The position numbers and the translations under genes are program-made. From Dermacentor variabilis (taxonomy: Eukaryota > Arthropoda > Arachnida > Ixodida > Ixodidae), in assembly GCF_050947875.1 (NCBI RefSeq), contig NC_134570.1, positions 226,719,265 to 226,783,264 on the forward strand: a stretch of DNA of 64,000 nucleotides, in the 5' to 3' direction. Under the pieces are notes generated by a model, which had not been told where the DNA came from, searched no databases, and saw only the letters and a program-made list of their open reading frames with translations. Of the stretch, positions 11,031-23,150 are shown in pieces (the stretch's first letter is position 1; every line of letters begins with the position of its first letter).

Positions 11031-12036
11031 CTGCAGAAGAAAAGTGACGGCGCGGAACGGTTTGGGAGCAGTGCAATCTGGACGCACAAGCGGGCATGTC
11101 ATGTGGTGCTTATTTGTATTTCGCGGGCATCCGCAGTAAGCTGTAAAACACTAATACTTAATATCTAGAAAGACAGAAACTGTTTATTCGGACGTTCTGC
11201 AAACCGCTCTGCAATTTTCTAATTGGAATTTTTGGCCTAACTTCGTCGCTTCACAAGTTGGTTAATTAATCTTGACTAATCGTGTAATTAATCAAAATAC
11301 AAAAATAGCGTGACAGACTACATACAGAAGTGAGCAGCATGCATTTCGTCGCGCCGTCTTATGGTGCGTCGGCATATTATTAAACTCTGGCTAAAGTTAG
11401 CCGAAACGGCTTGTGTATGGCAAACAGCAAGCAAAAGCAGATTAAATGTAAATCGTTCATATTCTAACTTTGACGCGAAAACGTAATCACGACGTACAAT
11501 ACAAATTGTAAAATCAAGCTGCCACACACCATGCCTCAGGTTATCCCAGATTTGCTCCCTTCTTTATGAAATAAAGATACAAAATACGCCTAAAATACCA
11601 CGCAGTGATACAAACAGACATCTACATGTTCTTGTGGAAAAACAGCACGTTGTCCATGCTCTCCCGATTCAAGCAGGTCTTCCTCTCCCGGAGTACGTAC
11701 CCAGATGCACTAAAATTGCGTTGGCTACTTGCAGATTGTACCGCACGTGCCAGCCCTGCCTTCTAGGGCACTAAATTAGCTGTGCTGTATAAGCAATACA
11801 AAGACCTCTGTTTTATCCTCATGGCAACGTCAGTAATCTGGCCCATTGCCTGAGCTGGTATTCTACCGCTGATGGGCAGGCATTTACCTTGATCGTACGA
11901 TTTGGGCCTGTGAGGTCATTTAGCATGCGAATTCACGAATTCACACAAACAGTCGAATTCAAGAGCACACGGCGTAATATAAACGCGCAAGTAGAAAGAG
12001 ACACCTCTTGTGTCAGCGCTCAAATGCTATTTAATA
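11031..12036. other. Unassigned spacer
   Basis: No gene, conserved frame or element end recognised. Composition is mixed with no notable simple repeats. Confidence 0.45.
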
Positions 12037-12719
12037 GTGAGTTTTAGAATAGGGGCTTCCATAGTTTGGGGCCCCAAAGAGCTTTGCGGGTGTTAGCGTT
12101 GGGGCACGTAGGAGTGAAGAGATTTAGAATATGGTTTTACGTTTGCGGATAGCGTCTTGCGCTGACAGCGCCACTACGGCGTCAAATAAAAGCTATTAGA
12201 AATAATTAAATAAAATATACTATTTTATGATAGGAATCATAATTTTGGCTTTCGTGTATTCGCATTTAATTACAATTTAGAAGTTATTCTGTAAGCAGTA
12301 AACAATTAGTTGCGCTTAGTTTTGAGCAAACCAACTTTACTAGCCTTCACCAGCCAAACTTAGCCGTGTTAGGCCTACGAGCCATAAAATCCACAATCGA
12401 ATTCAAAATCAGCGGCGCCTAATGAGTCTATCTTCATAACACACGCTAGTTGAGAGAAAGCGATAACCGCAGTCACTTCTCCTATAGCTTGCGAACTTCA
12501 CGCGTTACCGCGAATCGAACCCAGTTTGGTGCTAGGTTAGAGCCGTCGCTTCGATGGGTGCCGCCATGTTTGCCGACGCAAAACTTTTGGGCCGCTATTT
12601 GGGCTCCCGCTAAATCGGTGAAATAGCGTTCCCAACGCAAAACCCAAAGGCAGCTTGCGTCTTGCGCATGCGCAGTGGCTTCGACTCTATTTCTTTGGGG
12701 CCCCTATTCTAAAGCTCTC
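12037..12719. mobile_element. TA-flanked MITE
   Basis: A non-coding 683-bp element with 20-bp terminal inverted repeats. The left end is GTGAGTTTTAGAATAGGGGC; the right end in reverse complement is GAGAGCTTTAGAATAGGGGC (two mismatches). TA dinucleotides flank both ends (12035-12036 and 12720-12721), as expected for a Tc1/mariner-type target duplication. Both repeats are followed by GGGGCCCC-rich subterminal sequence. Confidence 0.72.
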
Positions 12720-15700
12720 TATTATCGTATCGAGATTGGTAATCGTGCAATCACAAAAGCAGTGACAGGGAAAAGGTACGAAGATTGCTTTCTTGTATAA
12801 CTTATTTTTCCTTACATGGAAACAATGTTTGTTTTCGCGAGTAAAAAAAAAAAGAGAGAACACCTGATTTTTCTATTTTCTTTGATAAGGTTTACCAAGA
12901 GCCAGGTCTATGCGCGCGTCGCTTCGGAATTGGCACAGAATGCCTTGGTCCACGCAGCGCACAACGTTGGCGTGTGCTCGAAGGCCCGCTAACGAGTCTG
13001 GCCCGTGGCTTCATCAGCCCGGCCCGACCCGCGGAACCAGCCGGTCCCGTGAAGTGCTCTATATTGTGGGGCGACTATACAATTACTGGAGAAATTACTC
13101 GCATAACGCACGCGCCATTACACAACTTTATTGAACGCATGCCAAACACTCCACACAATGAAATGAAACTGAAATGCGACGCTTTCGGGAGCATGGAATT
13201 TCTGCCTAAACTTATCGGCACATTGTGAGATTTGCCAGCCATCAGAGCACGCTTAGTTCATTTCCTTTATTCGTACCTACAGCCCTTACGAGCTATTACC
13301 ACAGCAGAATCTTAGATAGCGTATACATAAACAAAGCAAATGCATTTGCAAGAACTGAAAGGAAGGAGTCGGGTGCATTTTCGATCTGTTTCCTTGCGAC
13401 TTTGGAAACGCAGCCGAGGAGACAGACACGCTTGACGCAGGGGCGGCAAGGAAATCGAGGGAAGCGAGACATTCTTGGCCTCGTCGGAAGGTGGCCAGGT
13501 AAGCATATCGAACAGTGAACATTCGCAGAGTTCCTTTTTCAAACATGGTGGGCCTGCAGAGCTTGTGCCACAGGGCAAAACAAACCACTCATCTGCTGTC
13601 ATTAGTTCCTGCTTCCTTGATTGGTGTACAACTTGCACTCGACGCCAGAAGCGATTTCCCGAGAAGTGAAAACTGTCCGCAGTGTTCCTGTCGGGACAAC
13701 TCGCATTCGGTGTTCTTCGGTTTTCGCCAGTTCAGAGAAAATTACCTCGGGGTTAATTTTCGATGCTTATCGTATATACTGAAAACACAGAACCCTAGTT
13801 ATGAGACGATTAGCTTAGTAGTTTATTTAGTTGGCGTACTTATTCATATTATTTAAGCTAATTAATTGCGCTATGAGTGAGTTTAGTTAGCGAATTAGCT
13901 ACATTAGGTTGTTGTTGACCCTGGGATTTGTTTAATTGGTAAGTTTAGCTTTTTAATTAGTACAGTTAGGTTACTTAGACGCCCTTGCAACTTTACCGAC
14001 ACGCGGGCGGAGAACAGATGTTGGGCATTGTCGCTATCAGGAAACATGCTGTGAGTACATGGAGCGAGGTGTACCGTGCAAAAACTGAAATGGGAGCGGT
14101 TAAAATCAGTAACGCAGGCCTCTTGTGCGTAATTACATAAAAGTGCGGCGTGCAATCCCTCTGCAGACGGTTTCTAACGGTGTTCCCAAGTGCACCTTCT
14201 GAATTACGAATTAGGCCGTGTTACAATTGCAGGTTAAACCTCAGGGATGGTAGTACGCTTAGCCCTGCAAACCAAGCCTAAGCAGTTAGAGTCGGCGTCC
14301 TTGAAGTGCGGTGTGTCTGGAGACATAACAAAAAAAAAAAAGTGAAAACCGTTTCGTGCTATGCAGTGCATTACGAATCTTTTCTAAAATTGTTACGCGT
14401 TTGCGTATACGCGGACCAGCTAATTTGAAATGGCTTCGTGCAGTCGGCAAGTGCTGAATGGACGAGCTCGTATGCAGTCTGCTCAGCGTGTGATCAGCTT
14501 CCTGATATACCGTAGCGTTCGATCGTGCGCAGCTCATCTGCGTGCGACTCGCAGGTGCGTGCTTTTCGTCGCGACCAGCGACCGCCGCCCCTCGCGCGAG
14601 CCGTCGTCCGGCGCGCCTCCCCGCAACGGCGTTCGCCGCCGCGATGTTCGCGACGCGCGCGGGTGGACCGCGAAGGAGTTCGAGCGAACCGCGGCGCACG
14701 AAGTTGCCGTTTCACGCCGTCTTGACGGCCCCTGTGGCGGAACCGCTCGAATAATCGAGCCTGTTCAAAATATTGGCCGACGACGCGGAGCGGAAAGCCA
14801 GTGAACATTTTATCCCTTTATTGTTTTCAAAAATCTCTTGCAGCTTTGTCTCGGCAATCGATGTGACGTACTGGCAAAGTGCAATGACGAGCGCGTCAAC
14901 TGCACATTTATTCTGTGGTGTTCTGCTATTTTAACTGAAGGTCGCCAAGAATTACAAATTACCTGAGGGCAGTACGCGAACGGCGTCCATTGTACCTTGA
15001 TGGGTGTTGTTCACGGTGGCCACTGTGAATATTTCTCGTTTATTGTGCGCGAATAACTTTAATTACCTAAATTTATTAATTTACGTAACCGATGAGATGT
15101 CAATGAAAAGTTGTGGATGACGTTCAGAAATGACCGGTAACAGCATTTAGAACAACCTACGATTCGTGAAGACTTTTCTTAACGAGAAAGAAAGCCCGTG
15201 AAATCAATAAAAAATTAAATCGAGTATTTTTCCCTGTCATGAATTTTGTCCGCCTTGCGAGCTTCCGCAAAACTTATCTGCCTTAACATAATTGTGTTCT
15301 GCAAAGTCAAATAAGGAACACCTTTTCTTAATATGCCTGTACTTTACTCATATTGACCTTTACCAAGCTGCTCCAAAACGCGTATTTAGCGCTCCAAAAC
15401 GGAGAATTCATACTGCAAACCTGCTCCAAAGTGCAAAATTTGCTGCTCCCATAGTTGCTTGACAACTTCCTTGGCCGCTTCCATCCCTGAACCTGGAAAT
15501 GAAGCAAAGCGTTGTAATTGTTTCGAAATCGCTCGCGCTTCAATTTTTGAAGAACACTGTAGAGAAACATGGCGGTGATTTGCACGTTGTACCGACAATG
15601 TTCACACTCCGATAATGGCGGTGGACCCTTGCGCAGAGGCGGGCGTCTGCCGTCTGGAGCGTTTCCGTGGCGTTCCACGTGGAAGTTTCTTGACCAGATT

Positions 15701-16463
15701 GAAAGGCTGCGTCAAGTGGGCAGGCGTCGTGGCGCGCATTTTTTCCTCGTCGATATATGCCCCTTCTGCATTCTTGTTTTGGAGAGCTGTTTGTGTAATG
15801 CGATTAGTTCCTCGTTCTGGAACGGTTTCATATTAACTCCAGGTACCGTATAAGTGAACGCGAGAAGCCATCCAGCTCCTATTGGCAACGCAGCGTGACG
15901 CAAGTGCGCGCGAGCCCGATTAACGCTGGTCCGACGAGCTATATTCGTCGTCTACGTCTACGTGATCTCGGCAGAAGCCTGTTTCACATGGTGCGGCTGG
16001 AGCGAAAAAAATCGCTGCAGTCGCACGCCTCGCAATGCGATGTCGAGAGGGCTCATGCCACACAACTGTGATTTCAACGATGCGGCTGGTGTGACGTCCA
16101 GCCAGGTTTTGTGGCGCACGTCGCATAGCTTTCAAATGTAAAGAAAAAACCTATTATTAACCTGTCTTTCATAGGAGCAAATAATAAACGTGTTTTGTAA
16201 ACTATAAACACGCTTTGAAATCTAAATTCGTTTTAGTCTGCGCTAATGACGGTTCTTGAAGTTCACTGCCAGAAGACATGGCAGACGTACACAGCTGTTC
16301 GCAGCTGGTCGTTCATCGCTGTGTGTTGTCTCGTGTGCCTTCTATGTCCGTGTCGTTCTACCTGCGCCCAAACAAATTATAACGCGATTTATAAACAAGC
16401 TCATATAGCTACCCTCATCGCATGTGCAGTATTCGGAGTTCGGCTGCAGCGAAGTCGTCGTGT
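12720..16463. other. Unassigned spacer, 3.7 kb
   Basis: No supportable gene. Noted content: an AT-rich tract with recurring TTAG (13790-13970), a CpG-dense stretch (14530-14760), and a degenerate tandem built on GCTCCAAA at about 15370-15450. Reading frames here overlap on both strands and show no domain signature. Confidence 0.45.
14530..14760. promoter_or_regulatory. CpG-dense stretch, possible CpG island
   Basis: A locally very GC- and CpG-rich block in an otherwise moderate-GC spacer. It generates open frames on both strands by composition alone. It could be a promoter-type CpG cluster or part of an unrecognised repeat. No transcript start can be shown. Confidence 0.25.
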
Positions 16464-17133
16464 CTAAAGCCCCTCCATGCACGTTTCCGCCGACCAGGTT
16501 AAGTACCGCCAACATACCCTCCTCCTCCGCGCTCCTCTCCCATTCACCCCCTTGCTTCCGGCGTCAAGCGGAACTTACGTAGCTGCAGCTTCCTGTTCCG
16601 AATGGAAGTGACGCTATGTTTTTTTTTTTAGCGTTGTTTACTTTCGCGTCGATGGAGAGGCTTTAATTGCACCAGCTGCGGTTTAAACTGTGAATGCGAT
16701 TCCATCCTAGAAACACCGCCTATTGTAATCAGCGATGTGATCGTGTTCGCTGCTTCGCGTCAACCTATGACGGGTTGTCCCACGAGAGACAACGTACAGC
16801 GGAATGTAGTGCCTGGGTGCTCGGAGACCACTGCCGTTTTTCGTGCATTTGGAAAACAGCGACCGCGAACTACTAGTTCAGCGGAATACAACAGCTTGTC
16901 CCCTTTGCATTCTTCTCATGGTGACTGCCACAGCTCTGCTAAGCACGCGCGGCCGTCAAAGTGGAAATTCCCGCAGCGTAACTCCAGGAAGCGGAAACGC
17001 CGGAAATCTTGAAACCAGAAGTGCCGGAACCGGAAATGCCGGAACCGGATTTGGTGTGAGGGGAAAAGGCGGCGCACAACAAAGGTTGTCGCTACTTAAG
17101 AAAGCGGCGGTGGCGCGTATGGAGGGGCTTTAG
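16464..17133. mobile_element. Inverted-repeat element, non-coding
   Basis: A 670-bp segment bounded by perfect 15-bp inverted repeats, CTAAAGCCCCTCCAT at the left and its reverse complement at 17119-17133. The target duplication is not resolved. It contains a GGAA-rich tandem array near its right end. No transposase remnant is seen, so the superfamily is unknown. Confidence 0.6.
16981..17052 (+). repeat. GGAA/CCGGAA degenerate tandem array
   Basis: About seven GGAA cores, most as CCGGAA or GCGGAA, spaced roughly 6-20 bp apart in 72 bp. It looks like a short degenerate tandem repeat. CCGGAA is the core of ETS-type binding sites, so a regulatory effect is possible but not shown. Confidence 0.55.
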
Positions 17134-17324
17134 TCCTATCAGCAAAGAGAGACCCTCGCGCCACCCGTGCTTAGTAGCGTGAGCTTCTGTGAAATGATGA
17201 AAATGATATGGTGTATATTGCTCGTAACTGGGTAATATTTATAGAAACAAATTAACCAACATTCCAACTATAACGAACATTTGTTCACCATAAAGTTGGA
17301 GAAATTGTCGATGATGCGAGCTGG

Positions 17325-17450
17325 GTAGCCCATAGAGTTTTTCACTATAATACCTAGAGGGAAATCTGGCGCCACCGTCTATGGGAGTTTCTTAAGGGCC
17401 GCCGTGCCGTCATGGGAATGACGGTATATGTGTTGCGAGGCTTGTGTTGG
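17325..17450 (+). repeat. Dispersed repeat, copy 1
   Basis: Contains CCCATAG, TTCACTATA and GAGGGAAATCTGGCGC, then CTATGGGA. The same order occurs in inverted orientation at about 26893-27013. Two copies of non-coding sequence this similar in one window indicate a dispersed repeat family; its class is unknown. Confidence 0.65.
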
Positions 17451-17556
17451 CTGGTGTTGTAAGAGGCTTCGTCTAAAACGTGGATATGGATACACAAATA
17501 ACGCGTTCTTAAAGTAAAATCTTCAGAAAATGTTTCCATTCACGCAAATTGCATAT

Positions 17557-17974
17557 TGACACGTGTACTTATATTTATCAGGCGACCACGTTTCGCCGCC
17601 TAACAAATGTTATCGCACAGCGCGGGACGCGCCTGCATGTATCCGAAGTTTCTGGAAAGTTAGCGATGCTTCTGTCCGCTGTCTGTTGTCGCCGAACCTT
17701 GTATTATCTGATTTCATCACGTGACACGAATGGTGTAGAACTTTGTGGAAGGCACGCGTGACCCAACGATTAGTCTGGAACATTCGATGACTGCTGTATA
17801 AAAGCCGACGCGCTGAACCCGCTGATCAGAGTTTCGACGATCGCCGACTGTGTTCGCCGCTCTCGTTGTGCTTTAAGTGTACCCTGTTTTGTGGGCACAG
17901 GTTCGCCCAATAAAAGCTAGTTTTGCCTTTCACAGTATTGCTACTGTGTTTTTTGACGTCACGACCACGTGACA
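17557..17974 (+). repeat. Gypsy-2 5' LTR
   Basis: 418 bp, TG...CA. It contains TATAAAAGCC (17798-17807) as a likely TATA box and AATAAAAG (17910-17917) as a likely polyadenylation signal. It is the same length as the solo LTR at 46522-46939. Confidence 0.92.
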
Positions 17975-17976
17975 TC

Positions 17977-17986
17977 TGGTGGAGGT
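17977..17986 (+). other. Gypsy-2 primer binding site
   Basis: TGGTGGAGGT two bases after the LTR. It would pair with a tRNA 3' end reading ACCTCCACCA. Gypsy-3 has the identical site at 51574-51583, which supports the reading. Confidence 0.7.
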
Positions 17987-18159
17987 GCGGTTCGTCCATG
18001 TACCGGACGCCCCCGACAAGCCGTGATCCAAGCCCGGACCGTAAAGAGAGCACCAGCGTAATCACGGACCATCGAGCAAGCCGTCGTCTACAACACCTGC
18101 CCCCGGAGCACGGACTTCTACCTGAGAAGACCAAGAAGATTGTGGCCAAGGCAACCACA

Positions 18160-19344
18160 ATGGCTGCCCCAGTCTCACCCATCGTACTTCAACAACCCAG
18201 AGAGCCCCCTATCTTCCGTGGAGCTACATCGGAGGACCCTGAAACCTGGCTCGAAACCTTCGAAAGGATCTCGACCTTCAATAACTGGACCTCTGAGGAT
18301 AAGCTACGACACGTGTACTTCTCCTTGGAAGATGCTGCGAGGACTTGGTTCGAGAACCGGGAGTCCACCCTAGCAACATAGTACCTGTTCCGCAGTAACT
18401 TCCTGAGGACGTTCACGAGCGTTGTCCGAAAAGAAAGGGCCGAACTTCTGCTGGAAACCCGAGGCCAATTACCCAATGAGACCATCGTTATCTTCACAGA
18501 AGAGATGACCCGTCTTTTCCGGCACGCCGACCCGGAAATGTCCGAAGAGAAAAAAGTGCGTTTCTTGATGCGAGGCGTAAAGCAAGAACTTTTCGCCGGA
18601 CTAATCCGAAACCCACCGAATACCGTATCTGAGTTCCTGACAGAGGCTACGACGATTGAGAAAACGTCAGAAATGCGCACTAGGCAATATAACCGCCAAG
18701 TGCTCACGCCTCAGTGCGCCATCCAAGCGCTGGGCTCCGTTGATCTCCAAGAGACCATAAGGGCCTTTGTACGTGAAGAACTCCGCAAGGTCTTGCCTTC
18801 GTCGCAACCTCAAGTAGCCTCGATCGCTGACATCGTGAAAGATGAGGTTCAGCGATCGCTTGGTGCTCCTGAGGTGCAACCTCAATTACCGCAGCCCCAG
18901 TCAGAAGCGATGACCTACGCCGCCGTCGCACGCCGTCAAGGTCCCCCTCCGCGACCGTGCCAGGGCCCTGTCACGCCGCAGTTCCGTCGTCCGCCGCCGC
19001 CGCCGCCAGCACGACCACCCTTCGCCCAGCGCACCTACGCGAGGAAGACGGACATTTGGCGCGCCCCCGACCACCGCCCGCTCTGCTACCACTGCGGCGA
19101 AGCCGGCCACGTCTACCGACGATGCCCATACCGGGAAATGGGACTGCGAGGTTTCGCCGTCAACGCTCCGCGTCCGCAGCAAGGTGAACGCCCTCGCGAT
19201 ATCGCCGACTACCTCGCCGCTACTCAGCGGAGCTCCCGACGACTGTCCAGTTCGCCGTCACCAGGCCGCTACCTGTCGCCGCAGCGCCGAGCATACACAG
19301 GCCCAGACCGGGGCCGATCCGTGAGTCCATATCCGGAAAACTGA
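18160..19344 (+). pseudogene. Gypsy-2 gag, one in-frame stop
   Basis: A 394-codon frame from ATG 18160 to TGA 19342, interrupted only by TAG at 18379-18381. Residues 1-180 are a retrotransposon gag capsid-type region (DPETWLETFERI; FRSNFLRTFTS). Residues 250-295 are proline-rich. A zinc knuckle, CYHCGEAGHVYRRC (C-X2-C-X4-H-X4-C), at about residue 308 would bind RNA. An arginine/serine-rich tail follows. Gag forms the particle that packages the element RNA. One substitution separates this copy from an open frame, so decay is recent compared with Gypsy-1. Confidence 0.9.
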
Positions 19345-19503
19345 AAGCAGCAACCGATGGAGGTGCGGTTGCTGTTCGTCGAACTGACGAAGATCCTTCG
19401 CCGCCTACGAAGACTACGAAGAGACTGCCTCGACGACATAACGACACGCCGCCGTACCGAGGAAGACTGGAAGCACAGAATACGCCGACGAAAGACCACC
19501 TGA

Positions 19504-20043
19504 CGACGCCACGTATCAGCCACAGGTCAACGCGACGCAGCCGTGATCCGACGCAAATGCCTAACTGTAACGCATGCAAGACAAAGAACCACCGACCTCG
19601 ACGTGCTTCTCGACGGCTACGCAGTCACCGCCTTAGTAGACACAGGAGCTGATTACTCCGTCATGAGTGGACCCATCGCAGCCCAGTTGAAGAAAGTAAA
19701 AACTGCATGGGAAGGCCCTCAAATTCGGACCGCTGAAGGACACCTCATCACGCCGACTGGAATCTGCACGGCAAGAATTACCATTCATGACCGGACTTAC
19801 CCTGCCTCCTTCGTTATCCTGCAACAGTGTTCACGAGACGTCATTCTCGGCATGGACTTCCTGAACCAACGCGGCGCAATCATCAACCTGAAGTCGAAGT
19901 CAATAACGCTGTCAGAAGATCAAGCGATACCGCCGGAGAGCCCTCGTAGTCACCACGCCTTGAGTATGCTCGAAGATCAACTGAGCATGCCGCCTCGCTC
20001 CAGCATTGTTACTCGGTCGGCACCGAAACGCCCGCTGACGTAG
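19504..20043 (+). pseudogene. Gypsy-2 aspartic protease
   Basis: In the same frame as gag but after stops at 19342 and 19501. It has the catalytic ALVDTGADYSVMSG, the flap region and the C-terminal VILGMDFL motif. It would process the Gag-Pol polyprotein. The frame ends at TAG 20041, and reverse transcriptase continues in a different frame. Confidence 0.87.
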
Positions 20044-20045
20044 AA

Positions 20046-21119
20046 GGCGTCATCGAAGGCGACCAACGTCTACTGCTCGACCGTGAAATTTGCGTCGCAA
20101 GAGGGATCGCTCGACTGCACGGAGGAAACACGAAAGTGTTACTGACAAACTTCAGCCAGGAGTTCAAGCGGCAACAGCTCAGAAGTCTGCTTCGACGATA
20201 CAAAGACTGCTTTTCGACGTCATCGAGGATTCGACAAACACCAGTCGCAAAGCATCGCATAATAATCGAAGAGTGCACTCGACCACTCCGCCAGAGCCCT
20301 TACCGAGTTTCGACGCGAGAACGCGAAGCTATAAGACAACAAGTCGACGAAATGCTGTGCGACGACATCATCCAGCCGTCAAAAAGCCCGTGGGCATCCC
20401 CTGTTGTCCTGGTGAAGAAAAAGGATGGAACCCTGCGTTTCTGCGTCGATTACCGTCGTCTGAACAAGATCACGAAGAAGGATGTATACCCCCTCCCACG
20501 GATAGACGACACATTGGATCGGCTCTGCAATGCTAAATACTTCTCATCGATGGTCCTCAAGTCTGGCTACTGGCAAATAGAAGTCGATGAAAGGGATCGC
20601 GAAAAGACCGCCTTCATCACGCCAGACGGCCTCTTTGAGGTCAAGGTTATGCCATTTGGACTGTGCTCGGCGCCTGCAACGTTCCAGCGCGTGATGGACA
20701 CGGTTTTAGCAGGATTGAAGTGGCAGACCTGTCTTGTTCACTTGGATGACGTCGTCGTCTTCGCCGAAAATTTCGACGATCACCTTAAGCGGCTTGCGAC
20801 AGTATTAGAGGCCATCAAGTCATCAGTGCTCACTCTGAAGCCGCAAAAGTGTCGGTTCGCTTACGATGAGCTATTCCTAGCCCACGTCATCAACAAATCT
20901 GGGGTATGCCCCGACCCGCAGAAGACAGCTGCCATCGCAAAGTTCCAGCAGCCAATCGACAAGAAGGCAGTGCGCAGGTTCCTTGGCATGTGTGCCTACT
21001 ATAGGCGCTTTGTCAAGGACATTTCACGCATCGCGGAGCCGCTAACACATCTAACGAAATGTGATGTCGAGTTCAACTGGGAAACGCCGCAGGCCGACGC
21101 ATTTCAAGAACTCAAATGA
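20046..21119 (+). pseudogene. Gypsy-2 reverse transcriptase
   Basis: A long open stretch with SPWASPVVLVKKKDG, CVDYRRLNKITKKD, VMPFGLCSAPATF and the catalytic box LVHLDDV (HLDD instead of YLDD, with both aspartates kept), then the thumb (FLGMCAYYRRFV). It ends at TGA 21117 inside the RT to RNase H connection; the same frame continues into RNase H, so the stop is probably a CGA to TGA change. Confidence 0.9.
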
Positions 21120-22004
21120 CGCCTACAGTCGCCGCCAGTACTTGCACACTTAGACGAGGACGCCGATACAGATATCCACACTGACGCCAGTAGCCTAGGC
21201 CTCGGTGCCGTCCTAGTCCAGAGGAACGACGGACTTGAACGGGTTATATCTTATGCTAGCCTGTCGCTGTCAAAAGCGGAAGGGAATTACTCTACGACTG
21301 AAAAGGAATGCCTCGCCATCATTTGGGCTACAGCAAAATTCCGCCCGTACCTCTATGGCAGGCCATTCAAAGTCGTCAGCGACCAGTGGCGTAGCTAGGT
21401 CGTCTGGCACCCGGGGCCCATAGGCCTTCTGTCACCCCACTCCCCGGGTGTAGCCGGCGGAAAGAGAGGTGTCTTCAGATGTATGACACCCTCCCCCCCT
21501 CACTGGCCCCTTGCACCTGGGGCCTACGGCCCCCCGGCCCCCCCCCCCCCCCCCCGGTTGCTACGCCACTGTCAGCGACCATCACGCTTTGTGTTGGCTA
21601 GCTAACTTAATGGACCCTTCAGGACGGCTTGCGCGGTGGAGCTTCAGACTGCAAGAATATGACGTCACCGTATATACAAGGCCGGAAGAAAACACTGACG
21701 CCGACTTCCTATCACGCGCCCCCATCGATCCCCCGCCGCAAGACGACGAGGACGACGACGTCTTCCTTGGAATAATAAGCGCGGAAGACTTCACTAAACA
21801 GCAACGAGCAGACCCGGAGCTAAAAGGCCTCGTAGAGTATTTGGAAGGGAACACCGACGTTGTCCCTAGGGCATTTAAGCGCGGGTTGTCATCGTTCACG
21901 CCACAAAACATCCTGCTTGTGGAGAACTTTTCACCAGTCCGCGCCAGCTACCTTCTTCTTGTACCGTCAGCGCTGCGTCCAGAACTACTGCACGCATTAC
22001 ACGA
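21120..22004 (+). pseudogene. Gypsy-2 RNase H, split by a MITE
   Basis: Before the insertion: [35 protein letters not shown] and PFKVVSD. After it (from 21572): [14 protein letters not shown], then the connection region with DADFLSRAPID. The 188-bp MITE falls within the conserved VSDHHALCW motif. The reading frame then shifts near 22005, at the start of the integrase zinc domain. Confidence 0.88.
21384..21571. mobile_element. hAT-type MITE in Gypsy-2
   Basis: A 188-bp insertion with 12-bp inverted repeats, CAGTGGCGTAGC and GCTACGCCACTG, flanked by a perfect 8-bp duplication TCAGCGAC (21376-21383 and 21572-21579). Removing one duplication and the insert restores the RNase H motif. The 8-bp duplication and CA-starting ends fit hAT. 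The interior is C/G-rich with a long C run (about 21539-21555). Confidence 0.93.
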
Positions 22005-23060
22005 CGATCCCACCCGCTGGGCACCTCGGATTCTCCCGGACGCTATCGAGGATACAAGAAAAGTATTACTGGCCGCGTCTGACCGCCGACGTCGCCCGTT
22101 ACGTCAAGACATGCCGAGACTGTCAACGACGCAGGACACCACGGACAAGGCCAGCAGGGTTGCTACAGCCGATCGAACCTCCTCGTCGACCATTCCAGCA
22201 GATTGGGATGTATTTGTTGGGGCTGTTTCCGACGTCAACATCCGGGAATAAGTGGTTCGTCGTGGCGACGGACTATCTCACCCGCTTCGCTGAAACTAAA
22301 GCTCTACCAAAAGGCAGCGCAGCCGAAGTGGCGAAATTTTTCGTCGAGAACATCCTGCTGCGACATGGTGCTCCAGAAGTCCTCATCACCGACAGAGGAA
22401 CGGCTTTTACAGCAGAGCTCACCCAAGCCATTCTGCAATATAGCCAGACAAGCCACAGGAGGACAACTGCCTACCATCCGCAAACGAATGGTCTCACGGA
22501 GCGTCTGAACAAGACCCTCGCCGACATGCTAGCGATGTATACGTCGACGTTGAGCACCAGACGTGGGATGCGTTCCTGCCGTATGTAACATTCGCCTACA
22601 ACACAGCGGTGCAAGAAACAACACAGATCACCCCATTTAAGCTGGTTTACGGCAGGAACCCGACGACAAAGCTCGACGCCATATGCTGCCGCACGTCACT
22701 GACGAGGAGAATCTTGACGTCGCTACCTATCTCCAGCGCGCTGAAGAAGCCCGACAGCTCGTCCGCCTACGTATCAAGAACCAGCAGCGTACCGACAGCC
22801 GACACTACAACCTCCGACGACGCTTCGTCGAGTACCAGCCCGGCGACCGTGTTTGGGTATGGACCCCGATACGCCGACGAAGACTGAGTGAGAAACTATT
22901 GCGACGCTCTTTCGGACCCTACAAAGTCATCCGACGTATTGGCGCACTGGACTATGAGGTCATGACAGACGGCATTTCGCATTCACAGCGGCGCCGCGCG
23001 CGATCTGAAGTGGTCGACGTGGTGCGTCTTAAACCCTTTTACGGATGCCGACGTACTTTC
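22005..23060 (+). pseudogene. Gypsy-2 integrase, frameshifted
   Basis: Zinc-binding domain (AGHLGFSRT, then CRDCQRRR), catalytic core and C-terminal domain (PGDRVWVWTP; SFGPYKVIRR). The first catalytic aspartate is tyrosine (GMYLLGLFP, normally GMDLLGP). The second (LITDRGTAF) and the glutamate (NGLTERLNK) are kept. Frameshifts at about 22005, 22540 and 22680 break it into three frames. Confidence 0.88.
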
Positions 23061-23150
23061 TTTATTTTGTTGTTTTCTTTGCTACGAGTGCTTCTTTATT
23101 TCTTTCGTTTCTTTTCAGCATCGGGTCGATGCTTTTTAAGAGGGGGGTAT

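Noticed and set aside
14286..14808. Arg/Ala-rich frames on both strands
   Set aside because: Explained by CpG-rich composition; no motif.
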